Below, piece by piece: positions 26,433 to 36,089 of a stretch of 64,000 nt of DNA; the first letter of the stretch is position 1, and each line of letters begins with the position of its first letter. The notes beneath the pieces are model-generated. The model worked only from the letters and a program-made list of their open reading frames with translations, had not been told where the DNA came from and did no database searches. This stretch comes from Thermophagus sp052400625 (lineage in GTDB: Bacteria > Bacteroidota > Bacteroidia > Bacteroidales > Marinilabiliaceae), in the NCBI GenBank assembly GCA_052400625.1, contig JBQTGH010000011.1; one strand, 5' to 3'. Position numbers and translations under genes: made by a program.

Positions 26433-27599
26433 TTATTTGCCCGCGTTAAATTTCAAGGTCAACACCACCACCTCTGGACGATTGCCCGTACGTACCGGCG
26501 GTCCCCAGGTGCCAAAACCCGTACTCACATAAAAGTGGGTGGACCCTTTTTGCTTATATCCCCGGCTCACCTCATATATTCGGTTGGTGATATAGCCAAA
26601 AGGCCACAGTTGACCGTGGTGGGTATGCCCCGATATCTGAAGGTCCACACCGGTATTGGCCACTTTGTCTAAATGATAGGGCTGGTGATCCAGCAGAATA
26701 ACGGGTTTGGTGGTATCTACAGTTGGAAGCAACTCTTCGATGGTTTTTCTCTTTTTTCCTGTTCTGGAAGGGGCACTTCGATCTTCTCTGCCAATGAGGT
26801 AAAAAGCATCATTGATGAAGACATTCGTGTCGCGTAATACCCGGATGTTGTGTTGTTCGAGGTATTGGATGGATGGTTCTCCGCCACCGATGTATTCATG
26901 ATTGCCGGTGCAGGCGTAGATCCCCATCGGGGCGCTAAGTTGACTGAGTGAGTCACCAAGATTTTGGCGAATGACGGGGCCTACGTCTTCGTCGAGCACA
27001 TCGCCGGCCAACAGGATGATGTCAGGATTCAACGCATTGACCGTACGAACCAGTTTGCCTGTTTTTCGCGGACCAATGATGGTGCCCAGATGGATGTCGC
27101 TGACGGCTACAATGCGCAGGCTGTCCATGCCTTCCACTTTTTTAGGGATATCCAGACTGAGGTGAACCGTTTTGGGATACCAGGCATTGAGATGTCCTGC
27201 CATCACCACCAAAAAGGTGATGGAAGCGACGATCAGACCCGTTCTGAATTTAAACAAGGGATAATTTTCGCCTGAAAGTTTGCGGATAAAGGGGAGGACC
27301 AGGTCGATGATGCGTGTCAGGTCGATCAGAAGCAGTTGCAATGTGGCGTAAAGCATCACGGCAAACCAAAAAGCACCCAGCCAGTGAAGTGAGACCACCA
27401 AAGGATTGTACATGCTTTTTTCTAATGTGCGGCCAACCAGGTAGGAAAAGGTGGCGACAATCATAAACGCAATAAACCAGGGCCGCACCCGGGGAAAGGC
27501 TTCCAGGGCCTGGTAGCCTCGCAGAGTCAGGTAAAAATTAACAAGAATTTGAACCGATATTACTATTGTAAAGAACACGATGAACTGACTTTTTTCCAT
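26433..27599 (-). CDS. Membrane-anchored calcineurin-like metallophosphoesterase (YkuE/YaeI type)
   Basis: 388-aa protein with about four N-terminal transmembrane helices (~5-25, 42-62, 72-100, 118-138) and a metallophosphoesterase domain (~155-385). Metal-binding motifs are in order: VSDIHLG, LLAGDVLDED, CTGNHEY and SGHTHHGQLWP. In relatives this domain hydrolyses phosphodiesters or UDP-diacylglucosamine-like lipids; the membrane segments suggest a lipid or envelope substrate. It is convergent with, and directly abuts, the TonB receptor gene. It is probably transcribed alone. Confidence 0.88.
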   Translation of the reverse strand: MEKSQFIVFFTIVISVQILVNFYLTLRGYQALEAFPRVRPWFIAFMIVATFSYLVGRTLEKSMYNPLVVSLHWLGAFWFAVMLYATLQLLLIDLTRIIDLVLPFIRKLSGENYPLFKFRTGLIVASITFLVVMAGHLNAWYPKTVHLSLDIPKKVEGMDSLRIVAVSDIHLGTIIGPRKTGKLVRTVNALNPDIILLAGDVLDEDVGPVIRQNLGDSLSQLSAPMGIYACTGNHEYIGGGEPSIQYLEQHNIRVLRDTNVFINDAFYLIGREDRSAPSRTGKKRKTIEELLPTVDTTKPVILLDHQPYHLDKVANTGVDLQISGHTHHGQLWPFGYITNRIYEVSRGYKQKGSTHFYVSTGFGTWGPPVRTGNRPEVVVLTLKFNAGK

Positions 27600-27692
27600 T
27601 TTTACGATTGATGAGGTGTTTTGTGAATTAAACAGATTAAAAGTAACCGACAGATGCGCCGATTGTTTTTTTAAGCTGCTTTAAACAAAACA

Positions 27693-28511
27693 TTAAATGT
27701 TGGTTATTACGCGAATAATTTTTTGAAACCAGGAAAGGGGTAGCAAACGATAAATAAACAAATAGACATGCACCTGAAAGCCCGGTTTATATCTTAATTT
27801 TCTTCGTTTTGAAACGGCTGCTTTAAAGATGGTTTTGGCCACTACTTTAGGGGCGGAGGCATATTTGAAGGTGATGTTGTAGAAATGGGCAACCTTTTGC
27901 GAAATGGCAATGTACTTTTCATGGTCAGGAGGCATAATATCTTCTTTGGATCTTCCATAAAATTCGGTACATACGGGGCCCGGTTCGATGAGTCGCACTT
28001 TAATATTAAAAGGACGAACCTCGAAGTAGAGACTTTCGGTAAACCCTTCGATGGCATATTTGCTGGCGTTATAGAGGGAATAGAGGGGCAGCCCCATCCT
28101 TCCGGCCATGGAGGAGAGGTTGATAATGGTCCCTTCTCTTCTTTCGCGCATCAGCGGAAGAAGGGCTTTTATCACTCGCAAGGTTCCCAAAAAATTGGTG
28201 TCGATTTGTCGAATAATCTGATCGTCATTGGCCCCTTCAAAGGTTCCCAGGGTGCCGTAACCCGCATTGTTGATCACCACCGCTATGCCGTCCAGATCAT
28301 CCCATGCTTTTTGAATGGTCTCATCAACGATGTGAGGCTGGGTGACATCGAGGCGATAGATGGCCACCCCCGGAAGATCTTTTAGTTGGCCGGCTCTGGA
28401 TGTATCTCTCATGGTGGCGGCAACTTTCCACCCCTTATGGGCAAAATAGCTGACTGTTTCTTTTCCTATACCGGAAGAAGCTCCCGTTATTAATACTGTT
28501 TTGCGCTTCAT
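27693..28511 (-). CDS. Classical short-chain dehydrogenase/reductase
   Basis: 272-aa SDR with TGASSGIG (9-16) for NAD(P) binding, VVINNAGYG (~80-88), catalytic Ser in INLSSMAG and Tyr/Lys in YNASKYA. A hydrophobic C-terminal tail (YLFIYRLLPLSWFQKII) suggests membrane association, as in SDRs acting on lipids or retinoid-like substrates. Substrate is not predictable. It stands 93 bp upstream (in its own direction, downstream of) the metallophosphoesterase gene on the same strand, so cotranscription is possible. Confidence 0.85.
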   Translation of the reverse strand: MKRKTVLITGASSGIGKETVSYFAHKGWKVAATMRDTSRAGQLKDLPGVAIYRLDVTQPHIVDETIQKAWDDLDGIAVVINNAGYGTLGTFEGANDDQIIRQIDTNFLGTLRVIKALLPLMRERREGTIINLSSMAGRMGLPLYSLYNASKYAIEGFTESLYFEVRPFNIKVRLIEPGPVCTEFYGRSKEDIMPPDHEKYIAISQKVAHFYNITFKYASAPKVVAKTIFKAAVSKRRKLRYKPGFQVHVYLFIYRLLPLSWFQKIIRVITNI

Positions 28512-28808
28512 GAGAATGAGTTAAGTTTTTTGTCAGAGAAATATTCTTTAACCTTGCACCTGCGGCCCCAAAAAAATATTGACCAAACCGAAGTGCCGGT
28601 TGAGTAATTATAACTGCTTGACTTTTTTGATTTAGGAATTAAAGATAATCAAACCATTTGATTTGATTGGTTATTTTTGGGCGTTTTGTAGATTCTGAAT
28701 ATCGGCGTTGGCTCGAACAATAGCCGCCTGCCTTTTGTTGGTTTCAAATAATCAGATCGGTTTGCGCCGGAATCATTGAAGAGGTATTGTTAAATAATAT
28801 TGAATGCT

Positions 28809-29168
28809 ATGAGAATAAAATATCTGTTGTTTATAGGATTAGGGTTGGTGCTTTTTTCTTTAGGATTGCGTGTGTTTGGGGTGGAATGGTATTATTTTAT
28901 TCTGATTCCCGGAATAACGCTTAAGGTCATTTATTTGGTGATCGGCTTGCTGAATGGCACGCTGGCTGCCGGCCGTTATCTGGCCCTGCTGTTTGTGGGT
29001 ATCGGCATGGTTGGTGCCGGAGGATATCTGAAGAATGTCCTACCTGATGAAGGGCCCGGTTTTTGGATGATGATGACCGGTTTTCTGCTAAAAGGTATAT
29101 CTATTGTATTAATGGTTGTGGTAGGCCGTCGTCGTCGCTTGCAGACAGAGAGGGTTATGGAATCGTAA
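28809..29168 (+). CDS. Small integral membrane protein, unknown function
   Basis: 119-aa protein with about four hydrophobic segments (e.g. YLLFIGLGLVLFSLGL, YFILIPGITLKVIYLVIGLL, LLFVGIGMVGAGGYL, and GISIVLMVVVG) and a basic tail GRRRRLQTERV. The frame opens with TTG at 28800, but ATG at 28809 directly precedes the first helix and is the better start. I do not recognise a characterised family. It is flanked by a terminator downstream and faces the S9 peptidase gene convergently. Confidence 0.6.
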   Translation: MRIKYLLFIGLGLVLFSLGLRVFGVEWYYFILIPGITLKVIYLVIGLLNGTLAAGRYLALLFVGIGMVGAGGYLKNVLPDEGPGFWMMMTGFLLKGISIVLMVVVGRRRRLQTERVMES

Positions 29169-29173
29169 AAGGG

Positions 29174-29211
29174 CGGGGAACCGGATTTTTTGGTAAATCC
29201 TTTGTTCCCCG
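29174..29211. terminator. Hairpin between convergent genes, probable bidirectional terminator
   Basis: CGGGGAAC (29174-29181) pairs with GTTCCCCG (29204-29211), with an inner GGATTT/AAATCC stem. It lies between the membrane protein stop (29168) and the S9 peptidase stop (29248). T tracts are weak on both sides. Confidence 0.55.
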
Positions 29212-29247
29212 TGCCATTGATTATAGATGATTTATGCGTTTTTGTTT

Positions 29248-31410
29248 TTACTCCTTAAGCCAGTGATCGAGCCAGTCGAAAAATTCGCGCTGCCACAAGA
29301 TTCCATTCTGAGGCGAAAGCACCCAGTGGCTTTCTTCGGGGAAGAATAAAAAGCGTGAGGGAATCCCCCTTAACTGTGCCGCATTAAAGGCGGCCATGCC
29401 CTGTGTGTAGGGAATCCTAAAGTCTTTGCCGCCATGAATAACCAGTATGGGGGTGTCCCATTTATCGACAAAGAGGTGAGGTGAAAAATCGTATCTCTTG
29501 TCCGGCATTTCCCAGTAAGGCTTTTTCAAATCCCAGTTAACGAAGAACATCTCTTCGGTGGTGGTGTACATCATATCCTGATTAAATACCCCGCAATGAG
29601 AGATGAAAGCTTTAAACCGTTTGTTATGGTTGCCGGCCAGCCAGTAGACGGAGTAACCTCCATAGCTGGCACCTACGGCCCCTAATTTATTTTGGTCCAC
29701 AAAGGGCTCTTCGGCCATGGAATCGATAGCGCTTAAATAATCCAGCATGTTTTGTCCGCCATAATCGCCACTGATCTGTTCGGTCCATTCACGTCCGAAT
29801 CCGGGTAGTCCTCGTCGATTGGGAGCTACTATAATATAATCGTTGGCCGCCATCATCTGGAAGTTCCATCTGAAACTCCAAAACTGGCTCACACTGCTTT
29901 GGGGGCCGCCCTGGCAGTATAATAGAGTGGGATATTTTTTGCCGGGGTCAAAATTGGGCGGATAAATAACCCAGGTGAGCATTTTTTTATTGTCGGTGGT
30001 GGTGATCCATCGTTTTTCCACTTTTCCCATGGTGAGCTTATTCAAAATAGGCTGATTAACCATGGAGATGTTGATGGCCGATCCGTCGATGGAATTAACG
30101 GCATAAATTTCTGTGGGACTGCTCATACTCATTCGGGTGGCAATCAGTTGTCCTCCGGCAGGAATAACGGAGGTGTAGTTATGTTCCCCGGCTGTGATTT
30201 TATGAATGTCCCCGCCCGGTAAATTGATTCGGTAAATATCTTCGGTGGCGTGTCGGTTACTAATGAAAAAGAGGGCGTCGCCCATTAGATTCCATACGGG
30301 ACTGTGAATGTCTTGATCGAGGTTGGCGGTGTAATCAATCACTTTTCCCGATTCCAGATCTTTGATCATCAGCCGGTTTTTGTCGGCTTCGTAGCCGTCG
30401 CGCGGCATGCTTTCCCAGGCCATCCTAAGACCGTCGGGTGAAAAGACAGGATTTTTGTCATACCCGGGCATTCCTTCGGTTAGATTCTGGGTGGCTTGGG
30501 TCTTCAGGTCGTAAAGATATATGTCGGAATTGGTTGAAACAGCATACTCTTTTCCCTTGAGTTTTTTGCATGTGTAGGCAATTTTTTGTCCGTCGGGGGT
30601 CCATGAGATTTGTTCCATGCCTCCAAAGGGTTTCAGAGGGGTGTCGAAGGGTTCCCCCTCCATGATATCTGTGGCTTCGGTAATCAAATGATCCTGTTGA
30701 TAGGGTGCCACAAAGATGTGGCTGTATTTATAGTCGTGCCAGTGATCCCAGTGTCGGTACATCAAATCATCTTCAATGCGCGCATTCACTTTGGGCAGGT
30801 CGGGGTATTTTTCGGCAGGTGTTTCGTCCAGCTTTACCTCTTTCAGCACCAGCAGATGTTTCAGGTTGGGCGCGTACTTGTATCCTTTGATTCCATCCGG
30901 GAGGTCGGTGATTTGAATAACATCTTTCCCGTCGGGAAGCATTTCGAAGAGCTGGTAGGTGCCGTATTTATTACTGATAAAGGTGATCTTTTTCCCATCG
31001 GGGTGCCAGGATACATCAGATATGGAGAAATCAGGTTTGTCGTCTGTTTCGATCGATACCTTTTTTTTATTTCCCCAAGTGAGGCTTAGCGATAATAAGC
31101 TTGGTTTTTGGAATTGGGGGACAACTTGTTGTTTTTCCGAGCCGTCCAGGTTGGAAATGAATAGGTTTGTGTGGAATGAGTTTTTTTCAATGTCGGGCCA
31201 GGAAACGGTGTAAAGGATTTTTTTATGGTCGGGCGAAACTTTGACATTGCCGATTCTGCCGAACGACCATAATATTTCTGGCGTCAGGATTCCGCTTTTT
31301 ACCTCAACTTTTTCGGGACTGAAAACAGGTCGAATAAATGACTGGGACTTATCGTTACAGCCTGTCATAAACCCCAGGCCTGCAAGAATGAGAGATGTCA
31401 GTTTTTTCAT
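29248..31410 (-). CDS. S9-family serine peptidase (DPP/acylaminoacyl-peptidase type), lipoprotein
   Basis: 720-aa prolyl-oligopeptidase-type enzyme. Residues 1-18 are a lipoprotein signal with Cys18 (FMTGCNDK). An eight-bladed beta-propeller (~45-450; WD-like repeats such as SWHPDGKKITFISNKYGTY) precedes an alpha/beta-hydrolase domain (~470-720). Catalytic residues: Ser582 in GASYGGY, Asp663 in HGGKDFRIP and His695 in EESHWV. It probably trims dipeptides or N-blocked amino acids from peptides in the periplasm or at the cell surface, as DPP5-like enzymes do in Bacteroidota. It is monocistronic and divergent from the helicase gene. Confidence 0.9.
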   Translation of the reverse strand: MKKLTSLILAGLGFMTGCNDKSQSFIRPVFSPEKVEVKSGILTPEILWSFGRIGNVKVSPDHKKILYTVSWPDIEKNSFHTNLFISNLDGSEKQQVVPQFQKPSLLSLSLTWGNKKKVSIETDDKPDFSISDVSWHPDGKKITFISNKYGTYQLFEMLPDGKDVIQITDLPDGIKGYKYAPNLKHLLVLKEVKLDETPAEKYPDLPKVNARIEDDLMYRHWDHWHDYKYSHIFVAPYQQDHLITEATDIMEGEPFDTPLKPFGGMEQISWTPDGQKIAYTCKKLKGKEYAVSTNSDIYLYDLKTQATQNLTEGMPGYDKNPVFSPDGLRMAWESMPRDGYEADKNRLMIKDLESGKVIDYTANLDQDIHSPVWNLMGDALFFISNRHATEDIYRINLPGGDIHKITAGEHNYTSVIPAGGQLIATRMSMSSPTEIYAVNSIDGSAINISMVNQPILNKLTMGKVEKRWITTTDNKKMLTWVIYPPNFDPGKKYPTLLYCQGGPQSSVSQFWSFRWNFQMMAANDYIIVAPNRRGLPGFGREWTEQISGDYGGQNMLDYLSAIDSMAEEPFVDQNKLGAVGASYGGYSVYWLAGNHNKRFKAFISHCGVFNQDMMYTTTEEMFFVNWDLKKPYWEMPDKRYDFSPHLFVDKWDTPILVIHGGKDFRIPYTQGMAAFNAAQLRGIPSRFLFFPEESHWVLSPQNGILWQREFFDWLDHWLKE

Positions 31411-31630
31411 GGTTAGTATGTAAATGGATAGTCAATTTAATAAAATTTGTTGGATATGAGGATGATTGGTGGAATTAAGGTGTGCAAAAATAAACAGATT
31501 TTTTGGTTTCACACAATGAGGGGGTTAAAGGAGAATGTTCGGATAAACCGTTGTTTTTCGGGTAATAAATTGAAAAATCGCGTGGTAACCTATAATTTTG
31601 AAGGTCGCAATAATAAAAAATAAAGGTGCT

Positions 31631-34123
31631 ATGAATGACCGGATCAATCCGGAGCTAAAAATTGCCAGAGAATTTGTAGAATTCACTCAACGTAATGTTT
31701 TTCTGACCGGAAAAGCGGGAACGGGAAAGACAACCTTCCTGCGTCGATTGAAAAAAGAGTTGCCCAAACGGATGGTGGTGGTTGCTCCTACCGGTGTGGC
31801 GGCCATTAATGCCGGGGGAGTAACGATTCACTCTTTTTTTCAGCTTCCATTAGGTCCATTGCTGCCGGGCTCTACCAACCGGTCGGGAAAGGAAGGACGA
31901 TCGACTTTTCGGTTCAGCCGTCAAAAAATTGACATCATCCGGACTTTGGATCTTCTGGTTATCGACGAAATTAGTATGGTGAGAGCGGATCTGCTGGACG
32001 GTATCGATGAGGTGTTAAGGCGTTACCGTAAGAGCAGTAAGCCCTTCGGAGGAATTCAACTGTTGATGATCGGCGACCTTCAACAACTCGCACCGGTGGT
32101 GAAACCGGAAGAATGGGCGTTGTTGAAAAACCATTATGATTCGTCATTTTTCTTTGGTAGCAGGGCTTTGCAACAGACCGGTTATGTGACGATAGAACTG
32201 AAATATGTTTATCGGCAGCAGGATGAAAAATTTATTGAAGTGCTCAATATGATTCGGGATAACCGGCTGAATCAGGAAGGACTAGACCTGCTGAATGCCT
32301 GTTATCGGCCCCAGGTGTTGAAAAATCCCGAACAAGGGTATATTACCCTGACGACTCATAATTATCAGGCGCGAAAGATCAATGATTCGCGGCTGGATAA
32401 ACTGCCCGGAAAAGCCAGAAAATTTGTGGCCCGGGTGGAAGGGAATTTTCCGGAGAGCAATTACCCTACCGATCCGGAGTTGTTGCTTAAGGTTGGTGCT
32501 CAGGTGATGTTTATTAAAAATGATTCGTCGGGAGAAAAGCTTTATTACAACGGAAAAATCGGGGAAGTAACCGGTTTTTCGGATGATGCCATACTGGTGA
32601 CATGCGATGATCATCCCCAACCCATTGAGGTGAAACCCGATCGGTGGGATAATGTTAAATACATTATTGATGACGAGACCAAAGAAATTCAGGAGAATGT
32701 GGAGGGGGCCTTTATTCAGTATCCGCTGAAAACGGCATGGGCCATCACCATTCACAAAAGTCAGGGGCTCACTTTCGAAAAGGCCATAATTGATGCCAAT
32801 GCAGCCTTTGCTCATGGTCAGGTGTACGTGGCTTTGAGCCGTTGTAAATCGCTTGAAGGATTGGTGTTGACAAAACCACTGGATGTATCGGCGCTGAAAA
32901 CCGATACCGAAGTGATGGCGTTTGTTCGACAAGTGGAAGAAAACCCTGTGGATGATGCGACGCTGACGCGTTCCAAATACGAATTTGGGCTGACCGTTTT
33001 GACCGGAATGTTTGACTTTGACATTTTGAGCCGGCAATTGGGCTATCTGATGCGGCTGATAAATGAAAACAAAGGAGCCCTGGGAGAGGATCTTAATTCT
33101 ACATTGGGGGAAATGAAAAGGTTGGTTGAGGATACGCTGAAGCCGGTAGCTGAAAAGTTTATCCTTCAGCTAAAACAACTGATGCAAGAAAACGAAGATG
33201 TAACCAACAACGTAGTGTTACAGGAACGGTTAAAAAAAGCCTGCACGTGGTTTTATGACCAAATGAAGTCGGGTCTGTTGGAACCTTATGGAAGCTTTAG
33301 CATCGAGACCGATAACAAAGATTTTCGGAAGATGCTGAAGCAAGCGTTGGATCGGCTGGGTAGTGAACTGCAGGTAAAAGGTGAGGTGTTTCTCTCCTGT
33401 CGGGACGGGTTTACGGTGCGGAAATATCTGGAAGTGAGAGCTAAAGCCATGTTGGACGAGACTTCTTCAAAGGTAAAAACCATGGGTGGGGGCAAAGCGG
33501 TGAATGTGTCGGTGGCCCATCCGGAATTATATGCCCGCTTGAAGAGCTGGAGGGATGATATGGCTGAAAAAGCAAATGTTCCGGTATATATAATTCTTCA
33601 GGTTAAATCCATGAAGCATATTGCGGACCGGCTACCTGCTTCGCTGAGAGAATTGAAAACCATTCCCGGACTTGGAAAAGCAAAATTGGAAAAATATGGC
33701 CCTAAAGTTCTTGAGATCATTCAGGCGTATTGTAAAGAGAAAAAACTAACACTGGTTGAAACCGATTCCGAAGAAATAGAACCCCCAAAAAAGCCCAAAC
33801 CCAATACCAGAGAAATTACATTTCAACTGTTTAAAAAGGGGAAAAGTATTGAAGAGATCGCGGCAGAACGTCATCTGACGGTCGGTACCGTTTACAACCA
33901 TTTTTGCCATTATGTGCGCAATGGGGAGGTGAATGTTTTTCAATTTGTACCTTCCGAAAAGGTGAAGCCGGTCGTCGAGTGGCTGGAAAAGAATAAGGTT
34001 GAAAGTTTAAGTGAGATCAAGAAACATTTTGGAGAGAAGATCTCGTGGGATGAGCTTCGGCTCATTATCAGCCATATGGCATACCTGAAAGATGAAAATG
34101 GTTTAAAATCAGATTCCCGCTAG
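31631..34123 (+). CDS. PIF1/RecD-like DNA helicase with HRDC and helix-turn-helix (RQC-type) C-terminus
   Basis: 830-aa superfamily 1B helicase. Walker A is GKAGTGKT (27-34), Walker B is VIDEISM (~108-114), and GDLQQLAPV and a C-terminal UvrD-like motif (TAWAITIHKSQGLTFEKAIID) follow. Residues ~630-700 form an HRDC domain (ARLKSWRDDMAEKANVPVY through IPGLGKAKLEKYG) and ~725-820 a winged helix/HTH_40 domain (SIEEIAAERHLTVGTVYNHF). HRDC and this HTH are usually found on RecQ helicases, so the protein combines a PIF1 motor with RecQ-type accessory domains, an arrangement frequent in Bacteroidota. ATG at 31631 is preferred to the TTG at 31598. It probably acts in recombination, replication restart or G-quadruplex removal. 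Confidence 0.88.
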   Translation: MNDRINPELKIAREFVEFTQRNVFLTGKAGTGKTTFLRRLKKELPKRMVVVAPTGVAAINAGGVTIHSFFQLPLGPLLPGSTNRSGKEGRSTFRFSRQKIDIIRTLDLLVIDEISMVRADLLDGIDEVLRRYRKSSKPFGGIQLLMIGDLQQLAPVVKPEEWALLKNHYDSSFFFGSRALQQTGYVTIELKYVYRQQDEKFIEVLNMIRDNRLNQEGLDLLNACYRPQVLKNPEQGYITLTTHNYQARKINDSRLDKLPGKARKFVARVEGNFPESNYPTDPELLLKVGAQVMFIKNDSSGEKLYYNGKIGEVTGFSDDAILVTCDDHPQPIEVKPDRWDNVKYIIDDETKEIQENVEGAFIQYPLKTAWAITIHKSQGLTFEKAIIDANAAFAHGQVYVALSRCKSLEGLVLTKPLDVSALKTDTEVMAFVRQVEENPVDDATLTRSKYEFGLTVLTGMFDFDILSRQLGYLMRLINENKGALGEDLNSTLGEMKRLVEDTLKPVAEKFILQLKQLMQENEDVTNNVVLQERLKKACTWFYDQMKSGLLEPYGSFSIETDNKDFRKMLKQALDRLGSELQVKGEVFLSCRDGFTVRKYLEVRAKAMLDETSSKVKTMGGGKAVNVSVAHPELYARLKSWRDDMAEKANVPVYIILQVKSMKHIADRLPASLRELKTIPGLGKAKLEKYGPKVLEIIQAYCKEKKLTLVETDSEEIEPPKKPKPNTREITFQLFKKGKSIEEIAAERHLTVGTVYNHFCHYVRNGEVNVFQFVPSEKVKPVVEWLEKNKVESLSEIKKHFGEKISWDELRLIISHMAYLKDENGLKSDSR

Positions 34124-34369
34124 GGGGTGTTAAAAGAAGGACCATTCACGACAAGAAGAGAATTTCATTTTCAATTTGCCAGTTTGTGGGGTCCATGAAA
34201 CATGCTGATGAAGTCAAAGGGCGGGGGCCTTTAAAGATTGTTTCTTGCTTGCAGGAACTCTGTGACGCCCCGGTGAGATGGCGTGAAACAAAATTTCATA
34301 CAGTGCGTCACAAAGAAGGCACCAGGGATCACAGAGCTGCTTGACATCCATTTTCCGTTCATCTTTTTT

Positions 34370-34615
34370 TCAGCTTTTCGATCTTTTCCGAACCAGATAA
34401 CGGATCAACAGGAGAAGGCCCCTCAAGAGCCATAAAACTCCGTAGATGAAAAAACTCAGAACGATGACATATCCTGCTTTGGTATAAAGTTCATGCCAGC
34501 TGGTGGAATAAATGAGGATAGCATAAACGTTTAGCCCGACAGCGGCAACCAGGCAAAGAAGCCAGATGACCAATTCTCTTTTTAGTTGTTGAGAGGTTAT
34601 TATAATGTTCTTCAT
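34370..34615 (-). CDS. Small two-helix membrane protein, conserved hypothetical
   Basis: 81-aa protein with two transmembrane helices (~15-35 and ~46-75), a short basic tail (RKRSKS) and the N-terminus MKNIIITSQQLKRELVIWL. I recognise similar short proteins in other Bacteroidota genomes but know of no function. It lies downstream of the second Gfo/Idh gene with dispersed element copy D in between, so it may or may not be part of that operon. The adjacent 34124-34369 gap contains nested inverted words (CTCTGTGA, GTGACGC and their complements) but no gene. Confidence 0.6.
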   Translation of the reverse strand: MKNIIITSQQLKRELVIWLLCLVAAVGLNVYAILIYSTSWHELYTKAGYVIVLSFFIYGVLWLLRGLLLLIRYLVRKRSKS

Positions 34616-34621
34616 GCGTAT

Positions 34622-34730
34622 GTAATTTATCTAAAACATTGGACCAATGAACCTCGCATGGCTTGTCTGTATTATATACATCTCTTTTTGGGGCAAACAT
34701 CGCTATGCTCATTTCATTGGTCTTTAAATT
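34622..34730 (-). repeat. Dispersed intergenic element, copy D (reverse orientation)
   Basis: Read on the minus strand it aligns with copy A: GAAATGAGCATAGCGATG, then AGATGTATATAATAC, then GCCATGCGAGGTTCATTGG. The first hairpin position is occupied by a weak GCGA/TTGC stem (plus-strand 34693-34696 with 34700-34703). A second palindrome, CATTGG-A-CCAATG (34637-34649), corresponds to the ACCAATG end of copies A and B. Confidence 0.55.
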
Positions 34731-34788
34731 GTCTAATATTAAAATATTAGGTTTGCAGAGGATGGGAAAACTTGTATTTCAAGGTGTT

Positions 34789-36075
34789 TCATACTTTATA
34801 TTCTTCGGGCAATGTTACTTTTTCTCCTGTATCAATGGCTATTTCGCCCAGAAGGGTCCAGATACTGGCATTGTAACCCTCAAGGATTAGTTTTTCCGGG
34901 GCTTGCCCTTTCCTTATATATTGGATAAATCCTTCCAGTTGAAGTGCCGAGTCATAGAAGTCTGTCTCCTCGACGATTGGTTCACCCTGATATTTTACTG
35001 CCGTTTCGGGGATCCAGCTTGCCCCGCCAATATTGACTTTTTCAAAGAAGCCGGATTCTATGTCGTTAAGTAGTTGAAGGATTCCGGGTGCCGGCGGTGG
35101 GGTCTCAGAATAATAGCGGTTGGTTTCGAATTCAATGGTTCCTTTGTGTCCCAAAACTTGTTCTTCCAGCCCGTATTTTTTGTTGCTGATCATCGAGTCG
35201 TAGATGAATTGCACGCCGTTATCGTAGGAATAGATCAAGGCGATATTATCCTCAACTTCTCTACCGTCTTTCCAGAAAACAATACTTCCGGTTCCGGTCA
35301 CCGATACGGGCGTTTTTTGCAATGCCCAGTTGGCTACCTGAATCTGGTGTGACATCAATTCGGTGAGTAGTCCGGCCGAATATTTTTTATACAACCGCCA
35401 GTTGATGAATCGTTCCATCTTTTCGGTATCATCGGGTACTTTTCGTCGCCAGTCGTTGTTGCGATGCCAATAGGCGCGAATTTGTCCGATTTGTCCCAGT
35501 TCACCGTTGTGAATGCGTTTCATTCCTTCCAGATAAACGGGATTGAAAACCCGCTGATGGCCCACCTGTAATATTCTACCGGTTTCTCGGTGCGCATCGT
35601 ACATGGCTTTGGTTTCCTCCAAGGTGCGGGCCATTGCTTTTTCGCAAAATACGTGAATGCCTGCCTTTAAACAATCGATGGTGAGGTGTGCATGTTGGTG
35701 CAAAGGTGTCGTAATAATTACGCCGTCGGGCTTTTCCTTGGAAATCAGATCCTCATAATTAAGATACGATTTGACTTTAAGGTGGTTTTTATTGCACATA
35801 TTTATCGCCATGTCGAGGTGAGGTTGGTAGACATCGCAAAGAGCGCAAATCTCCATGTTGGTGGTTTTTGCTATGCGGAACAGATGTCGAAGCAACTGTT
35901 TGCCTCTGCTTCCCGTTCCGATCACTGCCAGACGGACTCTGTCGGAAGGGTTCTTTCCAATGGCAATATTCTCCGAAAAGGCATTCAGCCAAGGGGAGGC
36001 TGCCAAGGTGGCAACAGACCCGGTGCGTGCCATTTTTTTTAAAAAATCTCTTCGTGTATGGTATTGGTTTGTCAT
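34789..36075 (-). CDS. Gfo/Idh/MocA-family oxidoreductase, Tat-exported
   Basis: 428-aa NAD(P)-dependent sugar oxidoreductase predicted to be exported folded. The Tat motif is RRDFLKK (8-14) followed by a hydrophobic stretch to ~34. The Rossmann fingerprint is AVIGTGSRG (~49-57), and the catalytic Lys lies in the family motif CEKAMARTLEE (~143), with alpha/beta C-terminal domain to the end. The frame opens with TTG at 36093, but ATG at 36075 directly precedes the Tat motif. It is the third gene of the DUF1080 operon, 14 bp after the ApbE-like gene. With the other Gfo/Idh it probably oxidises or reduces the C3 hydroxyl of a glycoside; which direction each works in is unknown. Confidence 0.85.
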   Translation of the reverse strand: MTNQYHTRRDFLKKMARTGSVATLAASPWLNAFSENIAIGKNPSDRVRLAVIGTGSRGKQLLRHLFRIAKTTNMEICALCDVYQPHLDMAINMCNKNHLKVKSYLNYEDLISKEKPDGVIITTPLHQHAHLTIDCLKAGIHVFCEKAMARTLEETKAMYDAHRETGRILQVGHQRVFNPVYLEGMKRIHNGELGQIGQIRAYWHRNNDWRRKVPDDTEKMERFINWRLYKKYSAGLLTELMSHQIQVANWALQKTPVSVTGTGSIVFWKDGREVEDNIALIYSYDNGVQFIYDSMISNKKYGLEEQVLGHKGTIEFETNRYYSETPPPAPGILQLLNDIESGFFEKVNIGGASWIPETAVKYQGEPIVEETDFYDSALQLEGFIQYIRKGQAPEKLILEGYNASIWTLLGEIAIDTGEKVTLPEEYKV

Positions 36076-36089
36076 TCGTAATGATTTAT

